NCBI RefSeq assembly: GCF_900184225.1 | Contig: NZ_FXWZ01000003.1 | Location: forward strand, 62,001 to 126,000 | Source of the DNA: Brevibacterium ihuae | GTDB lineage: Bacteria; Actinomycetota; Actinomycetes; Actinomycetales; Brevibacteriaceae | Reading direction: 5' to 3' | Length of the DNA: 64,000 nucleotides | Shown: positions 1-9,611 of the stretch, one piece after another | Layout: each line of letters starts with the position of its first letter | How positions within the stretch are numbered: the stretch's first letter is position 1 | The notes under the pieces: model-generated | What the model was told of the DNA's origin: nothing | What the model saw: only the letters and a program-made list of their open reading frames with translations | The model's database searches: none | Made by a program: the position numbers and the translations under genes

Positions 1-495
1 CTCGGTGATCCGCTCCCAGCTGCGGACCCGCTGGATCTCCTCGCCGAGCGCGGAGGACTGGCCGCCCCCGCGTCCCGCGGCGTCATCGGCGCCGAGGTCG
101 AACAGCATGCCGAGCGCGTCGTCGGGATAGCCGCCGTCGAGCTTGTGCTTGCACACGTAGTTCCGCCGGCCCTTGAGCACGGCTGCCCGCGGCCTGCGCT
201 CGAGCTCCGGGCCGATGGCCTTGAGCAGCCGGGGCACGTCGCGGTTGACGATCTGGTTCTGGAGCGCGAGCGTCGCCGTCGACACGATGACCCGCTCCCC
301 GGTGCGCACGGCGTAGTCGACCGCGGGCACGAGGTAGGCGAGCGACTTGCCGGTGCCGGTGCCGGCCTGCACGAGGAGGTGGGTGCCGGAGTCGAGGGCG
401 CCGACGACCGCCTCGGCCATGGTCTGCTGGCCCTCGCGGGGGCTCCCGCCGAGTGCGGCGACCGCCCGCGCGAGCAGGTCCGCGGTCGTGCTCAC
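1..495 (-). CDS. DinG-family ATP-dependent DNA helicase (N-terminal part)
   Basis: Only the first 165 codons are inside the window; the rest runs off the left edge. The visible protein has a Walker A motif AGTGTGKS at residues 44-51 and, after a basic GRRNYVC segment, a cysteine in the position of the first iron-sulphur ligand of XPD/DinG helicases. Such enzymes unwind DNA with 5'-3' polarity and act on damaged or structured substrates. The GTG start (495-493) overlaps the TGA of hflX in a GTGA arrangement, so the gene is probably translationally coupled to hflX. The family is clear; which DinG-like paralogue this is cannot be settled from a fragment. Confidence 0.88.
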   Translation of the reverse strand, partial: MSTTADLLARAVAALGGSPREGQQTMAEAVVGALDSGTHLLVQAGTGTGKSLAYLVPAVDYAVRTGERVIVSTATLALQNQIVNRDVPRLLKAIGPELERRPRAAVLKGRRNYVCKHKLDGGYPDDALGMLFDLGADDAAGRGGGQSSALGEEIQRVRSWERITE

Positions 496-2066
496 GCAGC
501 CCCGCCGGAGAACATGTCCGGCTTGCGGAATGCCTCGAGCTCGGCGAGGAGGTCGGCGTCGACCCGCGCCTGCACCGCGGTGCCCTCCGGCAGGTGCTTC
601 TCCTCGAGCACGGTCCCCTCGTCGTGCATCCGCGAGACGAGGTCGCCGCGGTCGTAGGGCAGGAGGACGGTGACCTCGTGGGCGGGCACCGGGAGCATGT
701 CGGCGATCCGCTCCTCGAGCTCGGGGATCCCCGCCCCGGTGGCCGCCGACACCGCGAGCGATCCCGGGTGGGCGCGCAGCAGCGCGGCGAGCGCGACGGG
801 GTCGGCGATGTCGGCCTTGTTGAAGACGATGAGCTCGGGGATGTCGGCGGTGTCGACGTCGGCGAGCACGTCGCGCACCGCCTGCACCTGGCTCGTCGGG
901 TCCGGATGGGAGGCGTCGACGACGTGGACGAGGAGATCGGAGAAGGCCGCCTCCTCGAGCGTCGAGCGGAACGCCTCGACGAGCTGGTGGGGCAGGTTGC
1001 GGACGAAGCCGACGGTGTCGGTGTAGGTGAAGTCCCGGCCGTCGGCGGTCCGGGCCTGGCGCACCGTCGGATCGAGGGTGGCGAACAGGACGTTCTGCAC
1101 CATGACCCCGGCCGAGGTCAGCCGGTTGAGGAGCGAGGACTTCCCGGCGTTGGTGTAGCCGACGATCGCCGCGCTCGGCACGTGGTGCCGGGTGCGGTTG
1201 GCCCGCTTGGTCTCCCGCGACGGCTCCATCTCGCGGATCTGCTTGCGGAGCTTGGCCATCCGGGTGCGGATCCGGCGGCGGTCGAGCTCGATCTTCGTCT
1301 CGCCCGGTCCGCGCGAGCCGATGCCCTCACCGCCGGCCACGCGACCGCCGGCCTGTCGGGACATCGACTCGCCCCAGCCGCGCAGGCGCGGGAGCAGGTA
1401 CTCGAGCTGGGCGAGCTCGACCTGCGCCTTGCCCTCGCGGCTCTTCGCGTGCTGGGCGAAGATGTCGAGGATGAGGGCGACGCGGTCGATGACCTTGACC
1501 TTGACGACGTCCTCGAGGCCACGGCGCTGTCCGGGGGCGAGCTCGGTGTCGACGACGACGGTGTCCGCGCCGACGGCGGCGACGACCTCGGCGAGCTCCT
1601 GGGCCTTGCCGCGCCCGAAGTACGTTCCGGGGTCGGGGGTGTCGCGGCGCTGGAGGAGTCCGTCGAGCACGGTCGAGCCGGCCGTCTCGGCGAGCGCGGC
1701 GAGCTCGCGCAGCGAGGTCTCCGCCTCGAGCGCGGTGCCGGAGGTGTAGAGGCCGGCGAGGACGACCTTCTCGAGGCGCAGCTGCCGGTACTCGACCTCG
1801 GTGACGTCCTCGAGCTCGGTCGACAGCCCGTCGACCCGGCGCAGCGCGCGGCGTTCGAGGACGTCGAGCTGGGCATCGTCCTCGTGGGTGAGCTCCTCGT
1901 CGGTGAGGGCGGTCCCGGCCCGGGAGAGCACCCGGTCGATCATCGCGCGGCGGCGCTCGTCGGCGCTCGCGGCCTGCTGCGCGGCGGGGACTCCGTCTCC
2001 ACCGGTCTCTGCAGCCGGCTGGTCGGAGGGGCGGGTGGAATCCGGGGTGGATCCGGTCACGGGCAT
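492..2066 (-). CDS. hflX: GTPase HflX
   Basis: A 524-residue ribosome-associated GTPase that splits stalled or stressed 70S ribosomes. The N-terminal HflX domain contains GTYFGRGKAQEL and the glycine-rich GGEGIGSRGPGETK segment, followed by a coiled RMAKLRKQIREME linker. The G domain starts near residue 300 with GYTNAGKSS (G1), DTVGF (G3) and NKAD (G4). The ATG at 2066 (MPVTGS) was chosen because GAGAGAAG lies just upstream and homology to the family begins shortly after. The N-terminus carries about 50 poorly conserved residues, usual for actinobacteria. It is the penultimate gene of the minus-strand recA-to-dinG block. Confidence 0.96.
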   Translation of the reverse strand: MPVTGSTPDSTRPSDQPAAETGGDGVPAAQQAASADERRRAMIDRVLSRAGTALTDEELTHEDDAQLDVLERRALRRVDGLSTELEDVTEVEYRQLRLEKVVLAGLYTSGTALEAETSLRELAALAETAGSTVLDGLLQRRDTPDPGTYFGRGKAQELAEVVAAVGADTVVVDTELAPGQRRGLEDVVKVKVIDRVALILDIFAQHAKSREGKAQVELAQLEYLLPRLRGWGESMSRQAGGRVAGGEGIGSRGPGETKIELDRRRIRTRMAKLRKQIREMEPSRETKRANRTRHHVPSAAIVGYTNAGKSSLLNRLTSAGVMVQNVLFATLDPTVRQARTADGRDFTYTDTVGFVRNLPHQLVEAFRSTLEEAAFSDLLVHVVDASHPDPTSQVQAVRDVLADVDTADIPELIVFNKADIADPVALAALLRAHPGSLAVSAATGAGIPELEERIADMLPVPAHEVTVLLPYDRGDLVSRMHDEGTVLEEKHLPEGTAVQARVDADLLAELEAFRKPDMFSGGAA

Positions 2067-2137
2067 CGACTTCTCTCGATCGGGGGCGGTCCTCCATTCT
2101 CCCACACGCGCACGGGCCCGCGCGCGGTGCGGCGCAC

Positions 2138-2143
2138 TACGAT
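2138..2143 (+). promoter_or_regulatory. -10 element TACGAT, probably leaderless promoter
   Basis: TACGAT is followed by seven bases and then the ATG at 2151, so transcription would begin at or next to the start codon. No Shine-Dalgarno sequence precedes the ATG. I see no good -35 hexamer. This supports the 2151 start over the in-frame ATG at 2142, which lies inside the -10. Confidence 0.5.
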
Positions 2144-2150
2144 GGGCGGG

Positions 2151-2771
2151 ATGAACGACCACTACTTCTCCGCGTCTCCGTCCGCCCCCGGCACCGTGCG
2201 GACGATCACCGCGCACCTCGCGGGCGGGCCGGTCGAGGTGACGACCGCCGGCGGGGTGTTCTCCCCCGGCCGTCTCGATCTCGGCACCCAGGTGCTCCTC
2301 CGTGCCCTGCCCGCTCCGCCGCCGGGCGACCTCCTCGACCTCGGCTGCGGCTGGGGACCGATCTCCCTGCAGGCCGGCCTCGAGGCCCGCGAGGAGGGCA
2401 CCGGAACCCGGATCTGGGCCCTCGACGTCAACGAGCGTGCGCTCGACCTCACCCGGCGCAATGCGGCCGCGCTGGGACTCGAGTCGATCCGCGCGGTCAC
2501 CGCGGAGCAGATCCCGGCCGACGTCGAGTTCGCGGCGATCTGGTCCAACCCCCCGATCCGGGTGGGCAAGGAGATCCTCCACGGGCTCCTGCGGACCTGG
2601 CTGCCCCGGCTCGCCCCGGGCGGCCAGGCCTGGCTCGTCGTGTCGAAGAACCTCGGCGCCGATTCGCTGCGGGGATGGCTGGGCGAGATGCTCGGGGCGG
2701 GGTTCACCGTGGAGAAGCACTCCTCGGCGAAGGGGTTCCGGGTCCTCGTGGTGACCCGCGCGGCGGACTGA
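2151..2771 (+). CDS. RsmC-like class I SAM-dependent methyltransferase
   Basis: A 206-residue protein with the SAM-binding motif LLDLGCGWGP, the acidic motif II in WALDVN, and the catalytic NPPI motif (SNPPIRVG) of N2-guanine RNA methyltransferases. It matches the C-terminal catalytic half of RsmC, which methylates G1207 of 16S rRNA. It is about the size of the single-domain RsmC-like proteins of Gram-positive bacteria, which lack the N-terminal pseudodomain. The gene is the only plus-strand gene in the first 13 kb and diverges from hflX across 84 bp. The exact rRNA target is inferred, not shown. Confidence 0.85.
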   Translation: MNDHYFSASPSAPGTVRTITAHLAGGPVEVTTAGGVFSPGRLDLGTQVLLRALPAPPPGDLLDLGCGWGPISLQAGLEAREEGTGTRIWALDVNERALDLTRRNAAALGLESIRAVTAEQIPADVEFAAIWSNPPIRVGKEILHGLLRTWLPRLAPGGQAWLVVSKNLGADSLRGWLGEMLGAGFTVEKHSSAKGFRVLVVTRAAD

Positions 2772-2792
2772 GCACCGGCACCGCGCAGGACG

Positions 2793-2824
2793 GCGCCGGC
2801 AGGGACCGCGGTCCCTGCCGGCGC
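2793..2824. terminator. Bidirectional terminator hairpin
   Basis: A perfect 32-bp palindrome whose arm begins GCGCCGGCAGGGACC sits between the convergent methyltransferase and dapF genes. No U-tract follows in either direction, which is common for high-GC actinobacterial terminators. Confidence 0.75.
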
Positions 2825-2832
2825 GGTGCGGC

Positions 2833-3753
2833 TCAGGGGGCGGTCGACAGCATCCCGGGTGCGAGTGCGATGTCGCCGACGAGGACGGCCGGCCCGGACA
2901 GTGCGACGCCGGTCTCGCCGATCTCGACCTCGACGGTGCCGCCGGGCAGCACGACGGTCCACAGCGTGGGACCGCCATGCCCCGCCCAGAAGCGGGCGGC
3001 GAGCGCCGCCGCGCAGGCTCCCGTGCCGCACGACTGGGTCTCCCCGACCCCGCGCTCGTGGACGCGCATCGCGAGTCGACCGGTGGCCGGATCCCCGTCG
3101 TGATCGGCCTCGATGACGATGTACTCGACGTTCGTCCCGCTGCCCGGAACCGGGTCGACCTCGGGGGTCCGGGTGAGGTCCGCGGCGGCGAGCTCGGCGG
3201 CTCCGGCGAGCGCGACCACGGTGTGCGGATTGCCCATGTCGACGCTGATCGCCGGACGGGCGACGTCGATGCCGGCGGTGGAGACGAGGGAGTCCGCGCC
3301 GTCGGCGATCGAGCGGGGGAACTCCCAGCGGCCCATGTCCACCCGGTACCACGCCTCGTTCCCGCCGGTGGCGTCCGGGACCCGGGTGACGTGCTTGACC
3401 CCGCCGCGGGTGCCGACGGGCAGCGATGCGCCCGGAACGATGTCGGCGAGTCCGCGCTCGAAGAGGTAGTGAGCGAACACCCGCACCCCGTTGCCGCACA
3501 TCTCGGCGATCGAGCCGTCGCCGTTGCGGTAGTCCATGAACCATTCCGCCCCGGCCGCCAGGGCCTCGAGGGCTTCCGGGATGCCGGCGTCCGCGCTGCG
3601 GACGACGCGGATGAGGCCGTCCCCGCCGATGCCGCGGCGCCGGTCGCACAGCAGCGCGACGTCCTCCGGCGTGATCTCGTGCTCGCCGGTCGCGTCGAGG
3701 AGGAGGACGAAGTCGTTGGCCGTGCCGTGGCCCTTGGTGAGTGCATGCGTCAT
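2833..3753 (-). CDS. dapF: Diaminopimelate epimerase
   Basis: Converts LL- to meso-diaminopimelate, the last epimerisation before lysine and peptidoglycan. The 306-residue protein has both catalytic cysteines in their usual contexts, EMCGNGVR near residue 88 and SCGTGA near residue 229, together with the N-terminal KGHGTANDF motif. A GTG directly precedes the chosen ATG (3753); the ATG is preferred because the protein then begins MTHALTKGHG as in homologues. Twelve bases separate it from miaA upstream on the same strand. Confidence 0.97.
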   Translation of the reverse strand: MTHALTKGHGTANDFVLLLDATGEHEITPEDVALLCDRRRGIGGDGLIRVVRSADAGIPEALEALAAGAEWFMDYRNGDGSIAEMCGNGVRVFAHYLFERGLADIVPGASLPVGTRGGVKHVTRVPDATGGNEAWYRVDMGRWEFPRSIADGADSLVSTAGIDVARPAISVDMGNPHTVVALAGAAELAAADLTRTPEVDPVPGSGTNVEYIVIEADHDGDPATGRLAMRVHERGVGETQSCGTGACAAALAARFWAGHGGPTLWTVVLPGGTVEVEIGETGVALSGPAVLVGDIALAPGMLSTAP

Positions 3754-3765
3754 CACGCGCTCAGT

Positions 3766-4725
3766 CTACTGTCCGGGGGCGGAGGCCTGCGGTCCGGACG
3801 CGGGGTCGGACCCGGTTCTGCGCGCGCCGCGGAGGACTGCGAGCGCGTCGTCGACGGACCGCTCACCCGCCGGGATCCAGCGGATCCGGGTGTCCCGCCG
3901 GAACCACGTCTCCTGCCGCTTCGCGAACTGCCGCGTGCGCACGATCGTCGATTCGATCGCGGCCGCGGGTTCGAGGCGCCCGGAGAGGACCTCGATGATC
4001 TGCGCGTACCCGATCGCCTGGCGAGCGGTCGTCCCCGTGAGGAGGCCGCGCGGCAGGAGAGCTCGCACCTCGTCGACCCACCCGGCGTCCCACATCGCGC
4101 GCACGCGTCGGCCGATCCGGTCGTGGAGGGTCCCGCGGTCGAGTGCGAGCCCGATCTGCACGGTCGGCATCACCGACTCGTAGCGGGGCAGGTAGGCGGT
4201 GAACGGCTCCCCGGTGATCTCGATGACCTCGAGGGCACGGATGATCCGCCGCGGGTCGGCGGGGCTGATCTTCGCCGCGGCCGGCGGATCGAGCTCGGCG
4301 AGCCGCGCGTGGAGCGCTGCGGGACCGATCTCGCCGGACTCGGCTTCGGGCCGTGCGCGCACTCGCGGGTTCGTGCCGGGGAAGGACAGCGCGTCGGTCG
4401 CGGCCGGGACGTAGAGCCCGGACCCGCCGACGAGGATCGGCACCCGTCCGCGGGCGCGGATGTCGGAGATGTGGGCCCGCGCGGCGGACTGGAAGGCCGC
4501 GACGGAGGCGTCCTCGTCGACGTCGAGCACGTCGATGAGGTGGTGCGGCACGTCGCCGCGCTCGGCGGGCGGGAGCTTCGCGGTGCCGATGTCCATCCCG
4601 CGGTAGAACTGCATGGCATCGGCGTTGATGATCTCGCCGTCGAGCGCCTGGGCGAGGGCGATCGCGAGATCGGACTTGCCGGTGGCGGTGGCCCCGACGA
4701 CGGACACGACGGGGTGATCGCGCAC
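3766..4725 (-). CDS. miaA: tRNA dimethylallyltransferase
   Basis: Transfers a dimethylallyl group to N6 of A37 in tRNAs that read UNN codons. The 319-residue protein has the P-loop GATATGKSD, the MQFYRGMDIGTAK segment, PHHLIDV and GGSGLY, all diagnostic. It starts with GTG at 4725, three bases after the miaB stop, so the two enzymes that make 2-methylthio-isopentenyl-adenosine are encoded back to back. The C-terminal 30 residues are low-complexity and not conserved. Confidence 0.97.
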   Translation of the reverse strand: MRDHPVVSVVGATATGKSDLAIALAQALDGEIINADAMQFYRGMDIGTAKLPPAERGDVPHHLIDVLDVDEDASVAAFQSAARAHISDIRARGRVPILVGGSGLYVPAATDALSFPGTNPRVRARPEAESGEIGPAALHARLAELDPPAAAKISPADPRRIIRALEVIEITGEPFTAYLPRYESVMPTVQIGLALDRGTLHDRIGRRVRAMWDAGWVDEVRALLPRGLLTGTTARQAIGYAQIIEVLSGRLEPAAAIESTIVRTRQFAKRQETWFRRDTRIRWIPAGERSVDDALAVLRGARRTGSDPASGPQASAPGQ

Positions 4726-4728
4726 TGC

Positions 4729-6228
4729 TCAGACCCGCGGGCGGATGGTCGGCATGCCGAGGACGGTCGGGCCGCCGGGCGCGGCACCGCCCGGGGCGCA
4801 GCCGTCCGCCTGCGCCCGGTCCCAGGCGTCTCCGGACGGGGTACGCCGCAGCGCGGCGGGACCGTCGGCGATGAGGAAGTACGGACGAGCCTCGGACACC
4901 GTGCAGGTGAGGATGTCGCCCGGGCGCGCTGCCGCCGGGAGATCACGGGCGCCGACGTGGACGAGCCGGTTGTCCTCGGCCCGTCCGGTGTACCGGTGGT
5001 GCTCGTCGTCGGGCAGTGCGGTGACGAGCACCGCGACCTCGCGACCGACCTGCGCCCGGTTCTCCTCCCAGGCGATCGCGTCCTGGAGGGCGACGAGGCG
5101 CTCGAACCGCTCCTGCACGACCTCCTTGGGCAGCTGGTCCGGCATCTCCGCCGCCGGGGTGCCCGGTCGCTTCGAGTACTGGAAGGTGTAGGCTTGGGCG
5201 AATCGCGCGCGCCGGACGATGTCGAGGGTGCCCTCGAAATCCTCCTCGGTCTCCCCGGGGAAGCCGACGATGATGTCGGTGGTGATGGCCGCGTGCGGGA
5301 TGCGCTCCCGCACCCGGTCGAGGATGCCCATGAAGCGGGTGGTCCGGTAGGAGCGGCGCATCGCCTTGAGGATGGTGTCCGAACCGGACTGCAGCGGCAT
5401 GTGGAGCTGCGGCATGACGGTCGGGGTCTCCGCCATGGCATCGATGACGTCGTCGGAGAACGCCGCCGGGTGGGGGCTCGTGAAGCGCACCCGCTCGATG
5501 CCCTCGACGGCGCCCACCGCACGGAGCAGGGAGGCGAACGCGCCGCGGTCGCGGAACTCGGTGCCGTAGGAGTTGACGTTCTGTCCGAGCAGGGTGACCT
5601 CGATGACCCCGTCGGCAGCGAGCGCCTCGACCTCGGCGAGGATGTCACCGGGCCGGCGGTCCTTCTCCTTGCCGCGCAGCGCGGGCACGATGCAGAAGGT
5701 GCAGGTGTTGTTGCAGCCGACGGAGATCGAGACCCACCCCGAATGGCTCGATTCGCGACGGGTGGGCAGCGTCGACGGGAAGACGTCGAGGCTCTCGAGG
5801 ATCTCGACCTGGGCCTCGTCGTTGTGGCGGGCGCGCTCGAGGAGGACCGGCAGCGACCCCATGTTGTGGGTGCCGAACACCACGTCGACCCACGGCGCCC
5901 GGCGGACGATGGTGTCGCGGTCCTTCTGCGCCATGCAGCCGCCGACCGCGATCTGCATGCCCGGCCGCTGCTCCTTGACGTGGGCGAGCCGGCCGAGGTT
6001 TCCGTAGAGGCGGTTGTCGGCGTTCTCGCGCACGGCGCACGTGTTGAAGACGACGACGTCGGCGTCCTGTCCGGGGTCGGCGGGCCGGTAGCCGGCGGTG
6101 TCGAGGAGACCGGAGAGCCGTTCGGAGTCGTGCACGTTCATCTGGCACCCGTAGGTCTTGACCTCGTAGGTGCGCACGGTCGCGGAGACGTCCTCGTTCT
6201 GCAGAGGACGGGCAGTGGTATCAGTCAT
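4729..6228 (-). CDS. miaB: tRNA-2-methylthio-N6-dimethylallyladenosine synthase
   Basis: A radical-SAM methylthiotransferase that adds the 2-methylthio group to i6A37 made by MiaA. The 499-residue protein has the N-terminal UPF0004 domain with cysteines in [16 protein letters not shown] and GGCMAQ, the radical-SAM motif CNNTCTFC, and a C-terminal TRAM domain. The ATG at 6228 (MTDTTARPL) is preferred to upstream in-frame starts because the family begins about 20 residues before the first cysteine motif. Confidence 0.96.
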   Translation of the reverse strand: MTDTTARPLQNEDVSATVRTYEVKTYGCQMNVHDSERLSGLLDTAGYRPADPGQDADVVVFNTCAVRENADNRLYGNLGRLAHVKEQRPGMQIAVGGCMAQKDRDTIVRRAPWVDVVFGTHNMGSLPVLLERARHNDEAQVEILESLDVFPSTLPTRRESSHSGWVSISVGCNNTCTFCIVPALRGKEKDRRPGDILAEVEALAADGVIEVTLLGQNVNSYGTEFRDRGAFASLLRAVGAVEGIERVRFTSPHPAAFSDDVIDAMAETPTVMPQLHMPLQSGSDTILKAMRRSYRTTRFMGILDRVRERIPHAAITTDIIVGFPGETEEDFEGTLDIVRRARFAQAYTFQYSKRPGTPAAEMPDQLPKEVVQERFERLVALQDAIAWEENRAQVGREVAVLVTALPDDEHHRYTGRAEDNRLVHVGARDLPAAARPGDILTCTVSEARPYFLIADGPAALRRTPSGDAWDRAQADGCAPGGAAPGGPTVLGMPTIRPRV

Positions 6229-6271
6229 GGCGCCTCCAGTGTACCGAGCGGCCCCGGAGCACCGCGCCGCC

Positions 6272-7006
6272 TCAGGCCTCCTCGAGCGCCTGCCGGGCCG
6301 CGGCCATGGACACCGAATGCGGGAACCCGCGGCGGGCGAGCATCGCGAGCGTGCGGCGCAGGCGCGTCTCCGCGGGCAGACCGGCGGTGCTCCGCGCCTT
6401 CTTGAGGGCGACCCCGTAGGCGAGGTCGAACTCGTCGTCGATCCCGTCGACCGCGGCGGCGACGGCGGACTCCGGAACGCCCTTCCGCGCGAGCTCGAGG
6501 CGGAGGGCGCGGACCGAGAGCGCCCGCGATTCCCTGCGGGCACGGACGAAACCGGCGGCGAACGCCGCGTCGTCGAGCAGTCCCGAGGCGCTCAGCCGAT
6601 CGAGGAGCACGTCGACGACGTCGCTCGGATGCTCCTTGGCGAGGAGCTTCGACCGGAGTTCGGCCACCGCGTGATCGCGGGCGGCGAGCATATTTAGCGC
6701 CCGCTTCTTGGCCCGCGTGTACTCCGGATCATCCGAGTTCACCGCGCCCGGCAGGGCGTCCGGTTCAGCCGCTGCGCCGGACCCGGCGGCAACAGAAGGC
6801 TCTCCGTCGACAGTCTGCCCTGCGGTGCCGTCGCCGCGACCCCGACCGCCCTTCCACACGTCCGCGAAGCCGACGGACACCGCGGAGTCCGGACCACGGT
6901 CGCCCGGAGCGGAGTCGCCCGCCATGACGGCGTCGATCGCTCGGCGGGCGTCGGCGAGGACCGCCGCAGTGGAGCGGTCCTCGCCCGTGCGATCAGAAGT
7001 CGACAT
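6272..7006 (-). CDS. recX: Recombination regulator RecX
   Basis: RecX binds RecA filaments and limits their extension. The 244-residue protein has the three-helix RecX repeats in the C-terminal 160 residues ([38 protein letters not shown]). The first 80 residues are acidic, glycine-rich and probably disordered, longer than in most homologues. The ATG at 7006 lies 14 bases inside the end of recA and is preceded by GGAGAAG within recA, so recX is translationally coupled to its target. Confidence 0.92.
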   Translation of the reverse strand: MSTSDRTGEDRSTAAVLADARRAIDAVMAGDSAPGDRGPDSAVSVGFADVWKGGRGRGDGTAGQTVDGEPSVAAGSGAAAEPDALPGAVNSDDPEYTRAKKRALNMLAARDHAVAELRSKLLAKEHPSDVVDVLLDRLSASGLLDDAAFAAGFVRARRESRALSVRALRLELARKGVPESAVAAAVDGIDDEFDLAYGVALKKARSTAGLPAETRLRRTLAMLARRGFPHSVSMAAARQALEEA

Positions 7007-8108
7007 TGCTCTTCTCCGGCGCGACCGCCGGCTCGCCGGCCGCCGGGGCGCCCGCTGCCGCGTCCGCGGCCTCGTCGTCTCCGCCGATGAGACCCATCTT
7101 GTGCTTGATCTTGAGCTCGATCTCCTCGGCGAGTCCGGGATTGTCGCGGAGGAAGTTCCGCACGTTCTCCTTGCCCTGACCGAGCTGGTCCCCGTCATAG
7201 GTGAACCACGAGCCGGACTTCCGGATGATCCCGTTGTCCACGCCCATGTCGATGAGGCTGCCCTCGCGGGAGATCCCGTGGCCGTAGATGATGTCGAACT
7301 CCGCCTGCTTGAACGGCGGGGCGACCTTGTTCTTGACGACCTTGACGCGGGTCCGGTTGCCGACGGCCTCGCCGGCCTCCTTGAGCGTCTCGATCCGGCG
7401 GACGTCGAGGCGGACGGAGGCGTAGAACTTCAGCGCCTTGCCGCCCGAGGTGGTCTCCGGCGAACCGAAGAACACGCCGACCTTCTCACGCAGCTGGTTG
7501 ATGAAGATCGCGGTGGTCTTCGAGTGCGCGAGCGCACCGGTGATCTTGCGCAGCGCCTGCGACATGAGGCGGGCCTGGAGTCCGACGTGGGAGTCGCCCA
7601 TCTCGCCCTCGATCTCCGCCTTGGGGACGAGCGCGGCCACGGAGTCGATGACGATGACGTCGAGCGCGCCGGACCGGATGAGCATGTCCGCGATCTCGAG
7701 CGCCTGCTCGCCGGTGTCCGGCTGCGACACGAGCAGCTGGTCGGTGTCGACGCCGAGCGCCTTGGCGTACTCCGGGTCGAGCGCGTGCTCGGCGTCGATG
7801 AATCCGGCGATGCCGCCGGCGCGCTGGGCGCTCGCGACGGCGTGGAGGGCGACCGTCGTCTTGCCGGAGGACTCCGGGCCGTAGATCTCGACGACGCGGC
7901 CGCGCGGCAGACCGCCGATGCCGAGCGCGATGTCGAGGGCGATCGACCCCGTGGGGATGTACTCGATGGGTGCGCGGGTCTCCTCACCCAGGCGCATGAC
8001 CGCGCCCTTGCCGTACTGGCGATCGATCTGGCCGAGAGCGGCTTCGAGCGCCTTGGCCTTGTTGTCCGCAGAGCCGGTCTGCGGGGAGCGCGGGGTGCGT
8101 GCTGCCAT
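6993..8108 (-). CDS. recA: Recombinase RecA
   Basis: The strand-exchange recombinase and LexA co-protease. The 371-residue protein has Walker A GPESSGKT at 77-84, [10 protein letters not shown] (Walker B), the L2 loop region [17 protein letters not shown], and an acidic, alanine-rich C-terminal tail ending KSNVDF. No intein interrupts it. The ATG at 8108 is preceded by AAGGAGGAACCC, one of the best ribosome binding sites in the window. A LexA box lies about 155 bases upstream of the start. Confidence 0.99.
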   Translation of the reverse strand: MAARTPRSPQTGSADNKAKALEAALGQIDRQYGKGAVMRLGEETRAPIEYIPTGSIALDIALGIGGLPRGRVVEIYGPESSGKTTVALHAVASAQRAGGIAGFIDAEHALDPEYAKALGVDTDQLLVSQPDTGEQALEIADMLIRSGALDVIVIDSVAALVPKAEIEGEMGDSHVGLQARLMSQALRKITGALAHSKTTAIFINQLREKVGVFFGSPETTSGGKALKFYASVRLDVRRIETLKEAGEAVGNRTRVKVVKNKVAPPFKQAEFDIIYGHGISREGSLIDMGVDNGIIRKSGSWFTYDGDQLGQGKENVRNFLRDNPGLAEEIELKIKHKMGLIGGDDEAADAAAGAPAAGEPAVAPEKSNVDF

Positions 8109-8243
8109 GGGTTCCTCCTTGGGTAGGTCCGTCTGCCAGCACTCTAGGACGCGGCACGGACACGGGTCCGATTCGGGGACGAGCTGTGCACGACGGGCGG
8201 ATGGATCCGACCTCGGGTCACCGTTCATCCGGTCTCGACGCCC

Positions 8244-8272
8244 ATCCTAACCCGGAATGGGAACACCTGTTC
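8244..8272 (-). promoter_or_regulatory. recA SOS promoter with LexA box
   Basis: On the minus strand the sequence TCGAACAGGTGTTC at 8261-8274 matches the actinobacterial/Bacillus SOS consensus GAAC-N4-GTTC (core 8261-8272). A -10 hexamer TAGGAT lies at 8249-8244, so the LexA box covers the -35 region and bound LexA would block polymerase. The resulting 5' leader is about 130 nt. Confidence 0.85.
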
Positions 8273-8402
8273 GAAATGTGCGGGCGTGTCGCGGGAACGG
8301 TGACCTCGGGACGGCCGCGCAGACGCTCCGTCCCCAGTGCAGGGGCGCAGAGGATGGCCTGCGGCACCGGAGGGCAGTCGCACGCGGTCCCGCCGGGCCC
8401 TC

Positions 8403-8630
8403 TCAGAACGGTGTGGAGCGGGGCTTGTCGCGGCCGAGTCGACGCTCCGGCGGGACCCCGGCGGCATCGCACACCGCCAGCCAGATCTCCCGGGGATCGA
8501 TCCCGGCGTCGAACGCCTGGGCGGCGGTGCGGGAGCCGAGCGAGGACAGTGCGAGGTCGGTGTGGAGGGATTCCGCCCGGACGCGTCCGAACTCCTCGCG
8601 CATGAGGGTCCAGTAGTGGGTGTGGCGCAT
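8403..8630 (-). CDS. DUF3046 family protein
   Basis: A 75-residue protein (MRHTHYWTLMREEFG start) of the actinobacterial DUF3046 family, whose members typically sit next to recA. The conserved pattern runs from WTLM.EEFG through ALSSLGSRTAAQAFDAG to the IWLAVCDAAGVP end. No catalytic residues are evident. The ATG immediately abuts the stop of the clgR-like gene, so the two are probably co-transcribed. Function unknown. Confidence 0.85.
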   Translation of the reverse strand: MRHTHYWTLMREEFGRVRAESLHTDLALSSLGSRTAAQAFDAGIDPREIWLAVCDAAGVPPERRLGRDKPRSTPF

Positions 8631-8954
8631 TCAGGCGTTCCCGGCGAGCGCGTCCGCGGGCTCTCCCGCGAGGACGCGGCGGGACATCTCCACCGGGACG
8701 GTGTCGGGGATCTCGACGCCCTCGCTCATCGCGAAGCGGTCGCTCACCTCGCGCAGCAGCGAGGAGACGGGCAGGTCGAGCGCTTCGCAGATCGCCGACA
8801 GCAGCTCGGAGGAGGCCTCCTTCTGACCGCGCTCGATCTCGCTGAGGTAGCCGAGGGACACGCTCGCGCCGTTCGAGACGTCGCGCAGGGTGCGGTTCTG
8901 GCGTCGGCGGGCCGCGCGCAGGGAATCACCGATCTCGGTGCGCAGAAGCGTCAT
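8631..8954 (-). CDS. clgR: XRE-family regulator, ClgR-like
   Basis: A 107-residue regulator with a helix-turn-helix at residues 5-60 ([35 protein letters not shown]). The match, the length and the position between cinA and recA point to ClgR, which in Corynebacterium, Streptomyces and Mycobacterium activates clp protease and some repair genes. The tail ends in LAGNA, a small non-polar C-terminus; in other species ClgR is degraded by ClpP through such an end. ATG 8954 has GGGAGG upstream. Confidence 0.85.
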   Translation of the reverse strand: MTLLRTEIGDSLRAARRRQNRTLRDVSNGASVSLGYLSEIERGQKEASSELLSAICEALDLPVSSLLREVSDRFAMSEGVEIPDTVPVEMSRRVLAGEPADALAGNA

Positions 8955-9086
8955 GCCGAACCTCCCGTGAGCAGCAGCTGAGTCGTCGTGCGTGTATCCA
9001 TGTACCGGTCCCAACGACCGGCTGGCCGGATTTGTTCCCTGAAGCCTACCCAAGCGGCGGGCGTCGGCTCCATCCGCGGTCCCGGA

Positions 9087-9611
9087 TCACGGCCGATTGA
9101 CAGCGAACTCTGACTCCCCTCGGGAGCGGAGGTGGTCGGCGAGGAGTGCGATGGCCGCCTGCACCGTGGCGCGGCGGATCTTCTCCCGGCCGCCGGTGAA
9201 CCGGTGCTCGACGACAGCGGTGCCGCCGACATGGGCGAGCGCGAGGAACACGAGCCCGACCGGCTTTCCGTCCTGCGGCTCCGGGCCGGCGACCCCGGTG
9301 CAGGCCAGGCCGAGGTCCGCCCGGCACACCCGGGCGGCACCGCGCGCCATCTGCTCCGCGACCTCCGGGTCGACGGCGCCCGCGCGGGCGAGGAGATCCG
9401 GGTCGACCCCGGCGAGCGCGGCCTTGAGGTCGGTCGCATACGTGATGAGCCCGCCGCGCACGGTCGCCGAGGCGCCCGGCACGGTGACGAGGGTCGCGGC
9501 GATGAGCCCCGCGGTGAGCGACTCCGCCGTGGCGACGGTCAGGCCGCGCTCGACGAGCCCGGTGACGACCGCGTCCGCGCGGTGCCGTTCGGCGGGGGCG
9601 TCCGCGCTCAT
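9087..9611 (-). CDS. cinA: CinA C-terminal domain nicotinamide-nucleotide amidohydrolase
   Basis: A 174-residue stand-alone CinA C-terminal domain (PncC type), which deamidates NMN to nicotinate mononucleotide in pyridine-nucleotide recycling. Diagnostic segments are ATAESLTAGLIAATL, GGLITYA, and ACTGVAGP. The N-terminal molybdopterin-binding-like domain found in long CinA proteins is absent, as in many actinobacteria. The ATG overlaps the pgsA stop by 4 bp (ATGA), so the pair is translationally coupled. Confidence 0.9.
   Translation of the reverse strand: MSADAPAERHRADAVVTGLVERGLTVATAESLTAGLIAATLVTVPGASATVRGGLITYATDLKAALAGVDPDLLARAGAVDPEVAEQMARGAARVCRADLGLACTGVAGPEPQDGKPVGLVFLALAHVGGTAVVEHRFTGGREKIRRATVQAAIALLADHLRSRGESEFAVNRP

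Noticed and set aside
2977-6405. Very long open frames on the plus strand opposite dapF, miaA and miaB (and similar frames elsewhere, e.g. 10112-13210, 29105-32752)
   Set aside because: At about 70 % GC antisense frames stay open by composition. The opposite strand encodes complete known proteins, and the antisense translations are repetitive Arg/Gly/Asp/Val sequences without domains.
8109-8402. tRNA or small RNA gene between recA and the DUF3046 gene, or in other gaps
   Set aside because: No cloverleaf or T-loop GGTTCRA-type sequence with matching acceptor stem was found in any of the larger intergenic regions.
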